DNA of 45,672 bases from Gammaproteobacteria bacterium. GTDB taxonomy: Bacteria; Pseudomonadota; Gammaproteobacteria; Pseudomonadales; Azotimanducaceae. Of the stretch, positions 29,619-37,005 are shown piece after piece. The notes under the pieces were generated by a model. That model saw nothing but the letters and a program-made list of their open reading frames with translations, searched no databases and was not told where the DNA came from. Position 1 is the stretch's first letter; each line of letters opens with the position of its first letter. The position numbers and the translations under genes are program-made. The stretch covers positions 1-45,672 of the forward strand of contig PBRQ01000101.1 in NCBI GenBank assembly GCA_002725995.1, in the 5' to 3' direction.

Positions 29619-30556
29619 AAAATTTGCAAGAGATTGTCAGGGTTGCTGTCGTTGGGATGGTCATGGGTGCTGCTGAGGTTGTGCCGGGTGTGTCCGGTGG
29701 GACTATCGCATTTATCTCCGGGATATATGAGCGGTTAATTAACGCCATCAAGCAGTTTACCCCTTACCTGATTCTGCGCTTGAAAGACGAGGGTCTTATT
29801 TCAACTTGGCACAGCGTGGATGCGACCTTCCTGCTGGTTCTGTTCTCTGGGATGGGCGTTTCAATTTTGATATTTGCGAGTGCGGTGAGCTATCTGCTGC
29901 ATAATGAACCGATCGCAATCTGGTCTTTTTTCTTTGGCCTAGTGCTGGTGTCCACACTGGTTGTCTCCAGGGAATTGGAGTCATTTGCTGTCGAGGCAGG
30001 TATCGGGATAGGTATCGGTGTCGTTATTGGCGTTGTAATCACCCAGCTTGTGCCCATTGCACTGGAGCCGACTCCACTCATGCTTTTTGTTGGTGGCTCG
30101 ATAGCGGTTTGTGCCTGGATTCTTCCGGGACTTTCCGGCAGTTTCATACTGTTGCTGCTCGGTTTGTACAGTTTCGTCATAGACGCGATCAAGAGTTTTG
30201 ACCTGCTGAATCTTGCCTTTCTTGGCCTTGGGATGGTGATTGGCCTGGTTAGCTTCTCTAAATTGTTGTCCCGATTGTTCGCCCGATTCAGGAACGAAAC
30301 CCTGTCCCTGCTGCTAGGTTTTATGCTCGGTTCCCTTGCTAAACTTTGGCCCTGGAAAAATACCACCAGCTATCAGATCAAGGCTGATGGCGGTCAGATT
30401 CCTTTGGTACAGGAGCCCGTACTTCCCAATATCTATAGCAACCTGACTGGCCAGGATGCTGAAATCATGACCGCGGTTGGTTGTGCACTCGTTGGTGGCG
30501 CCCTGGTTCTCATGCTGCAAAAGGCAGCCAGGATTTACAGTGGTCCTGAAAGCTAA
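29615..30556 (+). CDS. popT: DUF368 membrane protein, probable undecaprenyl-phosphate translocase (PopT/UptA family)
   Basis: The 313-residue polytopic membrane protein opens with the DUF368 signature GMVMGAAEVVPGVSGGTIAFISGIYERL. It repeats a related motif mid-protein (CAWILPGLSGSFILLLLGLY), the inverted-repeat layout of this family. Members in Vibrio and Gram-positives were shown to flip the lipid carrier undecaprenyl phosphate back for reuse in envelope synthesis; that role is inferred here from family. The gene overlaps pcm by four bases and nlpD by 17, so it is embedded in the stationary-phase/envelope operon, next to an activator of cell-wall hydrolysis. The gene symbol is by family, not by test. 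Confidence 0.85.
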   Translation: MKNLQEIVRVAVVGMVMGAAEVVPGVSGGTIAFISGIYERLINAIKQFTPYLILRLKDEGLISTWHSVDATFLLVLFSGMGVSILIFASAVSYLLHNEPIAIWSFFFGLVLVSTLVVSRELESFAVEAGIGIGIGVVIGVVITQLVPIALEPTPLMLFVGGSIAVCAWILPGLSGSFILLLLGLYSFVIDAIKSFDLLNLAFLGLGMVIGLVSFSKLLSRLFARFRNETLSLLLGFMLGSLAKLWPWKNTTSYQIKADGGQIPLVQEPVLPNIYSNLTGQDAEIMTAVGCALVGGALVLMLQKAARIYSGPES

Positions 30557-31280
30557 ATTTGCATTGCTGAGCCTCTGCTCGATTCTGGCGATTTCCGGGT
30601 GCCAGAACAGCCGGGTTTATGCGCCCGTCAGCTCCGTCGGAGCGACCAGCAAATATCATGTGGTCCGTCGCGGCGATACCCTCTATTCCATCGCCTTTCG
30701 TTATGGCAAAGATTACCTGAGCCTGGCGAGACAGAACCGAATCGCACCGCCCTATACCATCCTCATCGGTCAGAAAATCGCCATCGGTGGTTCTGGTACA
30801 ACTGCTGGAAGAATGGCGACCAGAAAGGCTGCAGCCAGGGAAAAGAAAGCCAAACAGAAAATGAGCAGGAAACCCGTCCAATCAAAGCATAGCAATAGTC
30901 AGATGGCCAGTGGCAGCCTGAAATGGCACTGGCCCATGAAGGGTGAAATCCTAAAACGCTTTGATGGCAAAATGAGCAAGGGTATTGATATAGCGGGTAC
31001 TTCAGGAGCTCGTGTTAGTGCTGCTGCCGATGGTGTGGTTGTCTATGCGGGGGGAAACCTTCGGGGGTATGGCAAGCTGGTGATTGTTAAGCACAATGAC
31101 CATTTCCTCAGCGCCTATGGGAATAACCGAAAGATAAGGGTAAAGGAAGGTGAGAGAGTGAAAGCCGGGCAGAAGCTGGCGGAGGCTGGTACGAGCTCGT
31201 CCAACGTGGAAATGCTGCACTTTGAAATTCGAAGGGATGGCAAACCAAGGGATCCCATCGGCTACTTGCCAAAAAACTGA
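30540..31280 (+). CDS. nlpD: Lipoprotein NlpD, LysM plus M23 (LytM) domains
   Basis: Outer-membrane lipoprotein that activates the amidase AmiC for daughter-cell separation. I start it at the GTG at 30540 behind AGGA, overlapping popT; an earlier frame opening at 30477 lies inside popT. The 246 residues have a lipobox (LAISGC, Cys near 19), a LysM peptidoglycan-binding domain (YHVVRRGDTLYSIA, about 38-82), a basic linker, and a C-terminal M23 domain (about 142-245; GIDIAGTSGARVSAAADGVVVYAG, HFEIRRDGKPRDP). The first zinc ligand His is absent (SKGIDIAG), as expected of non-enzymatic NlpD activators. The normal downstream partner, rpoS, is absent. Confidence 0.94.
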   Translation: MVLKAKFALLSLCSILAISGCQNSRVYAPVSSVGATSKYHVVRRGDTLYSIAFRYGKDYLSLARQNRIAPPYTILIGQKIAIGGSGTTAGRMATRKAAAREKKAKQKMSRKPVQSKHSNSQMASGSLKWHWPMKGEILKRFDGKMSKGIDIAGTSGARVSAAADGVVVYAGGNLRGYGKLVIVKHNDHFLSAYGNNRKIRVKEGERVKAGQKLAEAGTSSSNVEMLHFEIRRDGKPRDPIGYLPKN

Positions 31281-31335
31281 AGGGTTTGAGGGGCAGACTT
31301 CTACCCAAAGATTAATGAGACATGTCTGCAATCCG

Positions 31336-31360
31336 TGTAAGACATTTGACATAGTCTTGC
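31336..31360 (+). promoter_or_regulatory. Weak inverted repeat resembling half sites of a GacA/UvrY box
   Basis: TGTAAG (31336-31341) and CTTGCT (31356-31361) face each other, with GTAAGAC and GTCTTGC forming a 6-of-7 inverted repeat. The known GacA upstream element is TGTAAG-N6-CTTACA; here the spacing is 14, so this is only a weak match. Its place, about 130 bases before the candidate RNA start, is roughly right. Confidence 0.2.
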
Positions 31361-31463
31361 TGTGAATAGCGGCTAACTTATTAAAAGTAAAAGAATTTAT
31401 ATTCTGCTGAAGTTCACGATCCGGATTTCAAGGTCTTTAGCGTAGGGTCTGATGATAATATGG

Positions 31464-31500
31464 CTTCACCTCTTCACCTCTTCACCTCTTCACCTCTTCA
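31464..31500 (+). repeat. 8-bp tandem repeat (TTCACCTC), four and a half copies
   Basis: TTCACCTC occurs four times in a row (31465-31496), then TTCA. The last unit also forms the 5' arm of a hairpin with ACGGA in its loop (31496-31510). The repeat is between nlpD and fdxA, just downstream of a -10-like GATAAT at 31454-31459. Confidence 0.95.
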
Positions 31501-31605
31501 ACGGATGAAGCGGACAAAGGATAGGGCTATCACGGCCTGCAGGGATACAACGAAGGGAGTCACAAACAGGAAGTGATTCGCCGGTCACTTCCTGTTTCGT
31601 ATTTT
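31466..31605 (+). ncRNA. Candidate CsrB/RsmZ-type small RNA that would titrate CsrA
   Basis: Six GGA motifs lie within 70 bases (31503, 31512, 31519, 31543, 31556, 31569). The first is ACGGA, presented in the loop of a 5-bp hairpin (CTTCA paired with TGAAG, 31496-31510), as in the 5' hairpin of Pseudomonas rsmZ. The RNA would end at an intrinsic terminator: a perfect 13-bp stem (31564-31576 with 31585-31597) and then TTTCGTATTTT. On the minus strand no T run follows, so this terminator serves plus-strand RNA. A -10-like GATAAT lies at 31454-31459, so the 5' end is about 31466. In Pseudomonas rsmZ also lies between rpoS and fdxA, facing fdxA. Inferred from motifs and position; no expression data. 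Confidence 0.55.
31564..31605 (+). terminator. Intrinsic terminator, 13-bp perfect stem
   Basis: AAACAGGAAGTGA (31564-31576) pairs perfectly with TCACTTCCTGTTT (31585-31597) across an 8-base loop and is followed by CGTATTTT. It ends plus-strand transcripts from the nlpD side, opposite the convergent fdxA. The 5' arm also contains one GGA that could pair or bind CsrA before termination. Confidence 0.75.
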
Positions 31606-31648
31606 GGCGTTCTTTATCTCAAAACTCAATATTTCAGAGCTCTAGATT

Positions 31649-31972
31649 TTAGCGCTCTAGATGCTCCAGCTTATTTTTAACTTCCGCCCACTCTTCAGCA
31701 TCGGGCAGTGCATCTATCTTCTCGGTAATATTGGGCCACGCTTTGCATAGCTCAGCGTTTAGTTCCAGGAAGCCTTGTTCGTTCTCTGGTATCTCATCTT
31801 CTGAGAAGATTGCATCAACCGGACATTCGGGTTCGCACAGGGCGCAGTCGATACATTCATCAGGGTTGATCACGAGAAAGTTTGGACCTTCATAGAAACA
31901 ATCCACGGGACAAACTTCCACACAATCGGTGTGTTTGCATTTGATGCAAGCGTCACTCACCACAAACGTCAT
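31649..31972 (-). CDS. fdxA: Ferredoxin FdxA, seven-iron (3Fe-4S/4Fe-4S) type
   Basis: Small electron carrier of 107 residues with two clusters. The first cysteine set is [17 protein letters not shown], where the inserted residues give one 3Fe-4S site. The second is [13 protein letters not shown], a standard 4Fe-4S set. A helical acidic C-terminal extension (about residues 60-107) is typical of the Azotobacter/Pseudomonas FdxA class. It lies 51 bases after mutS on the same strand, and faces the candidate sRNA, as in Pseudomonas. Confidence 0.96.
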   Translation of the reverse strand: MTFVVSDACIKCKHTDCVEVCPVDCFYEGPNFLVINPDECIDCALCEPECPVDAIFSEDEIPENEQGFLELNAELCKAWPNITEKIDALPDAEEWAEVKNKLEHLER

Positions 31973-32023
31973 TTGTCGGATCCTTTTGTCTAATTAACAG
32001 GTTTAAAGAAGGGAGGCATTCTA

Positions 32024-34591
32024 TCAGCTTTTAAGTTTGCTTTTCAGCTCATATAGGAGATTCAGTGCCTCTTTCGGTGTGAATTCATCGATATTGATTT
32101 GCTGAAGTGCCTCCTGCAATGGAGCATCCCTTTCTTCTGTCACGAAAAGATCAGTCTGAGCGGGGGAAGCCCCTGGCACCTTGCGGACTTCATTTTCCTC
32201 CAACTGGCGTAACTTTTTCTGCGCCTCGGAGATAACAGCAGCTGGTACGCCGGCCAGTTTTGCTACCTGCAGTCCGTAGCTCTGGCTGGCTGCACCTTCA
32301 TTCACCCGGTACATGAAGATAATACGGTGTTCGTACTCCTTTGCCGTAAGGTGAACGTTACAGGTCGCAGGCAGTAAATCAGCAAGGGCGGTCAGCTCGA
32401 AGTAGTGCGTAGCGAACAGGGTCAAGGCGCGAACTTCATCATTGATGTATTTTGCCGATGCCCATGCCAGTGACAGACCATCGAAGGTGGAAGTTCCCCT
32501 GCCAATTTCGTCAAGAAGAACCAGGCTATTGGGGCTCGCGTTGTTAAGAATCATCGCGGTTTCGGTCATTTCTACCATAAAGGTGGAGCGACCACTTGCA
32601 AGGTCATCCGAAGAACCAATGCGGGTGAAGATACGGTCGATATTACCTATTACGGCATCACCAGCGGGTACGAAACTACCTATGTGGGCCAGCAGGGCAA
32701 TGATGGCGGTCTGGCGCATATAGGTTGATTTACCACCCATGTTAGGTCCAGTGATGATCAGCAGGCGGCGATCCTGGCGAAGCTCAAGGTCATTTGCTAC
32801 AAAGGGATCTGGAAGCATCTGCTCAACTACAAGGTGGCGACCATCCGTGATCCTTAACTCTGCTTCTTCACTGAGCTGCGGTCGTGACAGGGAAAGTGCG
32901 ATAGCCCTTTCCGCCAGGTTGGTAATGACATCAAGTTCGGCAACAGCGGCCGCGGCTTTCTGCAGTGGCTCCAGGTCCTCCAGCAGGCGGTCGAGAAGTT
33001 GATCATACAGCTCCTTTTCCCTGGCAAGCGCTCTGCTCTTGCTGCTGAGTGCCTTGTCCTCAAATTCCTTTAATTCCGGAGTTATAAACCTCTCGGCATT
33101 TTTTAGTGTCTGCCTGCGTACATAGTGTGTTGGTGCCTGCTCCGACTGGCTGCGGCTGATCTCAATATAGTATCCGTGCACCCGGTTGTAGCCGACCCTG
33201 AGGGTACTGAGCCCCGTGACTTCCCTTTCTTCCTGCTCGAGCTGTACCAGGAATTCCGCGGCGTTTTCACTGATGCCCCGTAATTCATCTAGTTTCTGGT
33301 CAAAGTCTTCCGCAATCACCCCCCCTTCCCTGATGACTACGGGCGGGTTTTCGATGATGGCGCTGATCAGTTGTGCACACAATTCTGGAAAAGGAGCGCA
33401 GCCCTCTCGCAATTGACCCAGCAGCTTTCCTTCATATACTGAAATAGTGTCCTGGAGTGCTGGGAGGACAGTCAAGGCATCCCTTAACCTGGCAAGATCC
33501 CTTGGTCTGGCAGATTTCAGCGCCACCCGCGCCAGGATTCTCTCTATGTCACCAATCTGTTTCAGGTGGGTCTGTATCGGTTCGTATTGGAAGTTCTGTG
33601 CCAGTACTTCTATGGCATCCTGTCTTGCAATGAGAATTTCCCGGCTGCGCAGTGGTCGGTTGATCCAGCGGTTGAGTAACCGGCTGCCCATACTGGTTGC
33701 GGTATCGTCGAGTACCTGGAAGAGGGTGTTGTCGCTGCTGCCGGCAATATTTACCGAAAGCTCCAGGTTGCGTCGGGAAGCAGCATCTATCAGAACTGAT
33801 TCATCATGGGCAATGGGATTGATCGTTTGTATGTGTGGTAGTTCTGACCGCTGGGTCTCTTTGACATAAGCTAGCAGGCAGCCGGCGGCACAAATTGCGG
33901 CTATCTGGCCGGCGCAGCCAAAGCCTTCCAGGTCCCTGGTCTTGAACTGGCGGGTAAGAGTGCCGAGTGATTCTTCGTAGTTAAATTCCCAGACGGGTCG
34001 CCTACGTACGCCTGAGTGATTTGTTACCTGGGCCGGGTACCTGCCGTCATCGGAAATAATCAGCTCAGCCGCGGAGAGCCGGTGCAGTTCGCTGACCAGT
34101 GACTCATCGTCATCCACTTCCTGCAACTCGAAGCGACCACTGCCAAGGTTGAGGGAGGCAATACCGAAGATGCTCTCAATAGGACATATCGCTACGATCA
34201 GGCTATCCTGCTTGTCGTCCAGCAGGGATTCATCTGTCAGGGTTCCCGGCGTCACAACCCGCACAACCTGGCGTTCCACCGGTCCCTTTGATTTAGCCGG
34301 ATCACCTATTTGCTCGCAGATCGCCACCGAAATGCCCTGCTTGAGCAGGCGGGCGAGATAGGTATCGGCCGAGTGAAAAGGCACACCGCACATGGGTATG
34401 GGCTCACCTGCTGAGGTGCCACGGGCGGTCAGCGTGACATCCATCAGCGCAGACGCCTTTTTCGCATCCTCATAGAAGAGCTCATAAAAATCGCCCATAC
34501 GGTAAAACAGTAGATCCTGTGGGTGCTTCGCCTTGATGCCAAGGTACTGCTGCATCATTGGTGTGTGACTGCCTGCTGGCGAACTGCTCAA
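32024..34591 (-). CDS. mutS: DNA mismatch repair protein MutS
   Basis: Mismatch recognition ATPase, 855 residues (E. coli 853). The start is TTG at 34589-34591; the eleven residues before MMQQYL agree with the length of the E. coli N-terminus, which supports it over the ATG at 34558. The mismatch-binding motif is in [12 protein letters not shown] (Phe-x-Glu, near residue 33). The ATPase has Walker [15 protein letters not shown] (near 615), the Walker B region [18 protein letters not shown] and LFATHYFEL. The C-terminal tail ends in a helical [13 protein letters not shown]. It is divergent from recA. Confidence 0.98.
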   Translation of the reverse strand: MSSSPAGSHTPMMQQYLGIKAKHPQDLLFYRMGDFYELFYEDAKKASALMDVTLTARGTSAGEPIPMCGVPFHSADTYLARLLKQGISVAICEQIGDPAKSKGPVERQVVRVVTPGTLTDESLLDDKQDSLIVAICPIESIFGIASLNLGSGRFELQEVDDDESLVSELHRLSAAELIISDDGRYPAQVTNHSGVRRRPVWEFNYEESLGTLTRQFKTRDLEGFGCAGQIAAICAAGCLLAYVKETQRSELPHIQTINPIAHDESVLIDAASRRNLELSVNIAGSSDNTLFQVLDDTATSMGSRLLNRWINRPLRSREILIARQDAIEVLAQNFQYEPIQTHLKQIGDIERILARVALKSARPRDLARLRDALTVLPALQDTISVYEGKLLGQLREGCAPFPELCAQLISAIIENPPVVIREGGVIAEDFDQKLDELRGISENAAEFLVQLEQEEREVTGLSTLRVGYNRVHGYYIEISRSQSEQAPTHYVRRQTLKNAERFITPELKEFEDKALSSKSRALAREKELYDQLLDRLLEDLEPLQKAAAAVAELDVITNLAERAIALSLSRPQLSEEAELRITDGRHLVVEQMLPDPFVANDLELRQDRRLLIITGPNMGGKSTYMRQTAIIALLAHIGSFVPAGDAVIGNIDRIFTRIGSSDDLASGRSTFMVEMTETAMILNNASPNSLVLLDEIGRGTSTFDGLSLAWASAKYINDEVRALTLFATHYFELTALADLLPATCNVHLTAKEYEHRIIFMYRVNEGAASQSYGLQVAKLAGVPAAVISEAQKKLRQLEENEVRKVPGASPAQTDLFVTEERDAPLQEALQQINIDEFTPKEALNLLYELKSKLKS

Positions 34592-34805
34592 AATCTCTCT
34601 CGGAACTTAATAGTGGCTGTAGGCACGAGGGTATCAAACCTGCGACAGGAATCGTAGAAGGCGGTGGCCAAATAGGCAATATGAATGACACCAGGCAGGG
34701 GCAGGAACTGATATGAACCTGCTGTCTGATCAGTCATGCTGTTTGTGCGAAGTGGCCCTGCGGGGTCATGTGTTGAATATTTTTGCAGTTAAGTTAAAAA
34801 ATGCT

Positions 34806-34833
34806 TTGGTACTTCAGAAGATTTGTGGATAAT
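34806..34833 (+). promoter_or_regulatory. recA promoter
   Basis: TTGGTA (34806-34811) and GATAAT (34828-34833) are 16 bases apart and overlap the upstream edge of the LexA-type box at 34833-34852, as expected for an SOS-repressed promoter. A good GGAAGGAG ribosome binding site lies before the recA ATG. Confidence 0.5.
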
Positions 34834-34852
34834 ACTGTACAAATAACCAGTA
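34833..34852 (+). promoter_or_regulatory. LexA (SOS) box upstream of recA
   Basis: TACTGTACAAATAACCAGTA matches the gammaproteobacterial LexA consensus CTGT-N8-ACAG with one change in the right half (CCAG), and keeps the flanking TA pairs. It lies 50 bases before the recA start, over the promoter, and points to SOS control of recA. Confidence 0.8.
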
Positions 34853-34902
34853 TCGAATAAAATGATATACAACAAACTATATACAAGAAGGGGAAGGAGA
34901 TA

Positions 34903-35949
34903 ATGGCCGATACCGATAGCAACAAAGATAAAGCCCTGACAGCGGCCCTGTCACAGATTGAGCGTCAATTCGGTAAGGGTGCAATGATGCGCCTGGGAGA
35001 CGCACCCCAGGAAAAAATACCGTCAATATCAACCGGATCACTGGGGTTGGATGTTGCACTCGGCATAGGCGGTTTGCCCAGGGGGCGAATTGTCGAAATC
35101 TACGGACCTGAATCTTCGGGTAAAACTACCCTGACACTTCAGGTAATTGCAGAGTGCCAGAAAGGTGGTGGCACCTGCGCCTTTATTGATGCTGAGCATG
35201 CTTTGGACCCCCTGTATGCACAGAATCTCGGTGTGAATATTGATGATTTACTGGTCTCGCAACCGGATACGGGTGAGCAGGCGTTGGAAATTTGCGACAT
35301 GATCGTCCGCTCCGGCGCCGTTGATGTGGTCATTATTGACTCGGTTGCGGCCTTGACGCCGAAGGCTGAGATAGAAGGTGAGATGGGCGATCACCATGTT
35401 GGTCTCCAGGCCAGATTGATGAGCCAGGCTCTGAGGAAGATGGCCGGTAACATCAAAAATTCCAACACACTCGTTGTTTTCATTAATCAGATTCGCATGA
35501 AGATTGGTGTCATGTTCGGCAGTCCTGAAACGACCACCGGCGGCAACGCCCTGAAGTTTTATTCATCAGTTCGACTGGATATCAGAAGAATCGGTGCCAT
35601 CAAGAATGGCGACGAGATCATAGGCAATGAAACCCGGGTGAAGGTGATCAAGAACAAGATTGCACCACCGTTCAAGCAGACAGAGTTCCAGATCCTATAT
35701 GGCAAGGGTATCCATCGTCTTGGGGAAGTCATTGACCTGGGTGTGCAGTTGGGACTTATTGACAAGGCGGGAGCCTGGTACAGCTATAAGAGCGATCGCA
35801 TAGGGCAGGGCAAGAGTAACGCGGCTGATTTCCTCCACGAAAATTATCATATGGCTGCTGAGATAGAGAAGCAGATTCGCGTGCAGCTGCTGGGTGAAGC
35901 TGAAGAGGAAGATGTCGAAGACAATGTCACACCTATCACTAGTGCCTAG
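34903..35949 (+). CDS. recA: Recombinase RecA
   Basis: Strand-exchange ATPase and SOS co-protease, 348 residues. It has the N-terminal helix, Walker [14 protein letters not shown] (near residue 68), Walker B region [24 protein letters not shown] and the DNA-binding loop 2 [21 protein letters not shown]. The C-terminus is acidic ([10 protein letters not shown]), as usual. The start is the ATG after GGAAGGAG. A LexA box is upstream and recX overlaps its 3' end, the standard recA-recX arrangement. Confidence 0.99.
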   Translation: MADTDSNKDKALTAALSQIERQFGKGAMMRLGDAPQEKIPSISTGSLGLDVALGIGGLPRGRIVEIYGPESSGKTTLTLQVIAECQKGGGTCAFIDAEHALDPLYAQNLGVNIDDLLVSQPDTGEQALEICDMIVRSGAVDVVIIDSVAALTPKAEIEGEMGDHHVGLQARLMSQALRKMAGNIKNSNTLVVFINQIRMKIGVMFGSPETTTGGNALKFYSSVRLDIRRIGAIKNGDEIIGNETRVKVIKNKIAPPFKQTEFQILYGKGIHRLGEVIDLGVQLGLIDKAGAWYSYKSDRIGQGKSNAADFLHENYHMAAEIEKQIRVQLLGEAEEEDVEDNVTPITSA

Positions 35950-36397
35950 GGAACTGCATCAGGATTCAAGCAGTGATATTCGCCGCGCCGCAATGGACTT
36001 GTTGGCGAGGCGGGATCATACCAGGGAAGAACTCAGCCGCAAATTATGCAAGCAGTTTTCCTCTGAGCCAGAGTCTGTGGAAGAAGAACTGTCAAAACTG
36101 GGGGATGAAGGACTGCAGAGCAACACAAGATTGGCGGAGGCTCTGATCCGCTCCCGTGTAAGCAGGGGTCAGGGGCCAGTCAGGATAGAGGCCGAATTGC
36201 GTGGCAAGGGTCTCACTGCCAGCGAGGTTAAATCAGCGATGGAAATGGGCGAGGTGGACTGGCATGAGTTAGCCCAGGAGGTCTCACGCAAACGCTACGG
36301 AGAACAACCACCGGCGAACGCGAAGGAAAGAGCAAAGCGTGGCAGGTTTCTGCAACAACGCGGCTTCACTTTCGAGCAGATCAGTTCTCTTCGCTAG
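35924..36397 (+). CDS. recX: Regulatory protein RecX
   Basis: Small helical protein that binds RecA filaments and limits recombinase activity. I choose the ATG at 35924, overlapping recA by 26 bases, for a 157-residue product; a GTG at 35942 is also possible, and the longer frame from 35894 is less likely. Family marks are [66 protein letters not shown] and [15 protein letters not shown]. It is translationally linked to recA. Confidence 0.92.
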   Translation: MSHLSLVPRELHQDSSSDIRRAAMDLLARRDHTREELSRKLCKQFSSEPESVEEELSKLGDEGLQSNTRLAEALIRSRVSRGQGPVRIEAELRGKGLTASEVKSAMEMGEVDWHELAQEVSRKRYGEQPPANAKERAKRGRFLQQRGFTFEQISSLR

Positions 36398-36467
36398 TTT
36401 TGGCCTGAACTAAATTGGCGTAAATTGAGCCAAGTGAGCTGCTTACAGACTAATTGGTAGGTACTGA

Positions 36468-36840
36468 CCCAACCGTTTGGACCCTTGATCATTGGTGAAG
36501 CCGGGTTGGGGAACCAGGTGCTTGATTCGGAGAGACTAGCGCCATGGATGGAAGCGGGACGGGACATGGATGTCCCTTGGAACGGAAAATTAAGTACCTG
36601 GTTCCTCAACCTCACTCCATGCAGACGTCACCCAATACGTCGTATCAAGAGTAGTCTTATCGTTAAACTCAGTGGTTCTTTAAACAAGAGTCTACTTCAC
36701 CGCACCCGGCAGAGGGTTCTTCCCCTGTCCAGGCAAACCATCCATGGTGCGGACTAGCCCCCGAGACGTCGGACCGCCCTGGCTAGTCTAATAGCCTTAC
36801 CAGGCGAAGGACCCTCCACTGGGTGCTCTAGTCGAGTACC
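36468..36840 (+). ncRNA. Candidate structured RNA or REP-like element in the recX-alaS gap
   Basis: No gene is seen in the 608 bases from 36398 to 37005. From 36468 to 36840 the sequence folds by eye into consecutive stems. They are the 25-bp stem described separately; 36624-36628 with 36637-36641 (GACGT/ACGTC); and a long bulged hairpin, 36649-36697. Next come CCGCACC 36700-36706 with GGTGCGG 36746-36752, GACTAGCC 36752-36759 with GGCTAGTC 36781-36788, and GGTGCTC 36822-36828 with GAGTACC 36834-36840. The CCCAACC at 36468-36474 can also pair with the first arm of the 25-bp stem, giving an alternative fold. It does not match tmRNA, RNase P, 6S or SRP RNA by eye. Function unknown. Confidence 0.4.
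36503..36612 (+). repeat. 25-bp stem enclosing two small ATGGATG hairpins
   Basis: Bases 36503-36527 pair with 36588-36612 at all 25 positions: 21 Watson-Crick and 4 G-U when read as plus-strand RNA. The enclosed part has two small hairpins sharing CATGGATG: CCATGGATGG (36542-36551) and GGGACATGGATGTCCC (36561-36576). Such paired small palindromes resemble REP-type intergenic elements I recall from other gammaproteobacteria, but I cannot confirm a family. Confidence 0.85.
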
Positions 36841-36922
36841 TAATACTTCAACTCTTGCCAACAGGCTATGTCGACTTGGGGCATCTTTCATCGGGAAAGG
36901 TGAGGAATGGAGTCTATTTGTG

Positions 36923-36952
36923 CTGACTGAAGGCGATTTTCTGGTTTAGTAT
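36923..36952 (+). promoter_or_regulatory. Weak candidate promoter for alaS
   Basis: CTGACT (36923-36928) and TAGTAT (36947-36952) are 18 bases apart, 54 bases before the alaS ATG. Both boxes are only partial matches, but this lies after the last stem of the structured region, so alaS need not depend on that RNA. Confidence 0.3.
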
Positions 36953-37005
36953 TACCCTGTTTTTCTGTATCTTACCGGTCTCTCAATATCCAGCTAGAGT
37001 AACCC

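Larger units (their letters stand above)
34592..34902. other. mutS-recA divergent intergenic region
   Basis: The 311-base gap holds the recA promoter and LexA-type box near its right end (34806-34852). The left 200 bases have no gene I can support; the cinA gene that often lies between mutS and recA in relatives is absent. Confidence 0.6.

Noticed and set aside
36398..37005. tmRNA, RNase P RNA, 6S RNA, SRP RNA or a tRNA in the recX-alaS gap
   Set aside because: Conserved sequence marks of each (for example the tmRNA tRNA-like ends, SRP GGAAGGAAGCAG, RNase P CR-I) were not found. No cloverleaf with a T-loop GTTCGA was seen.
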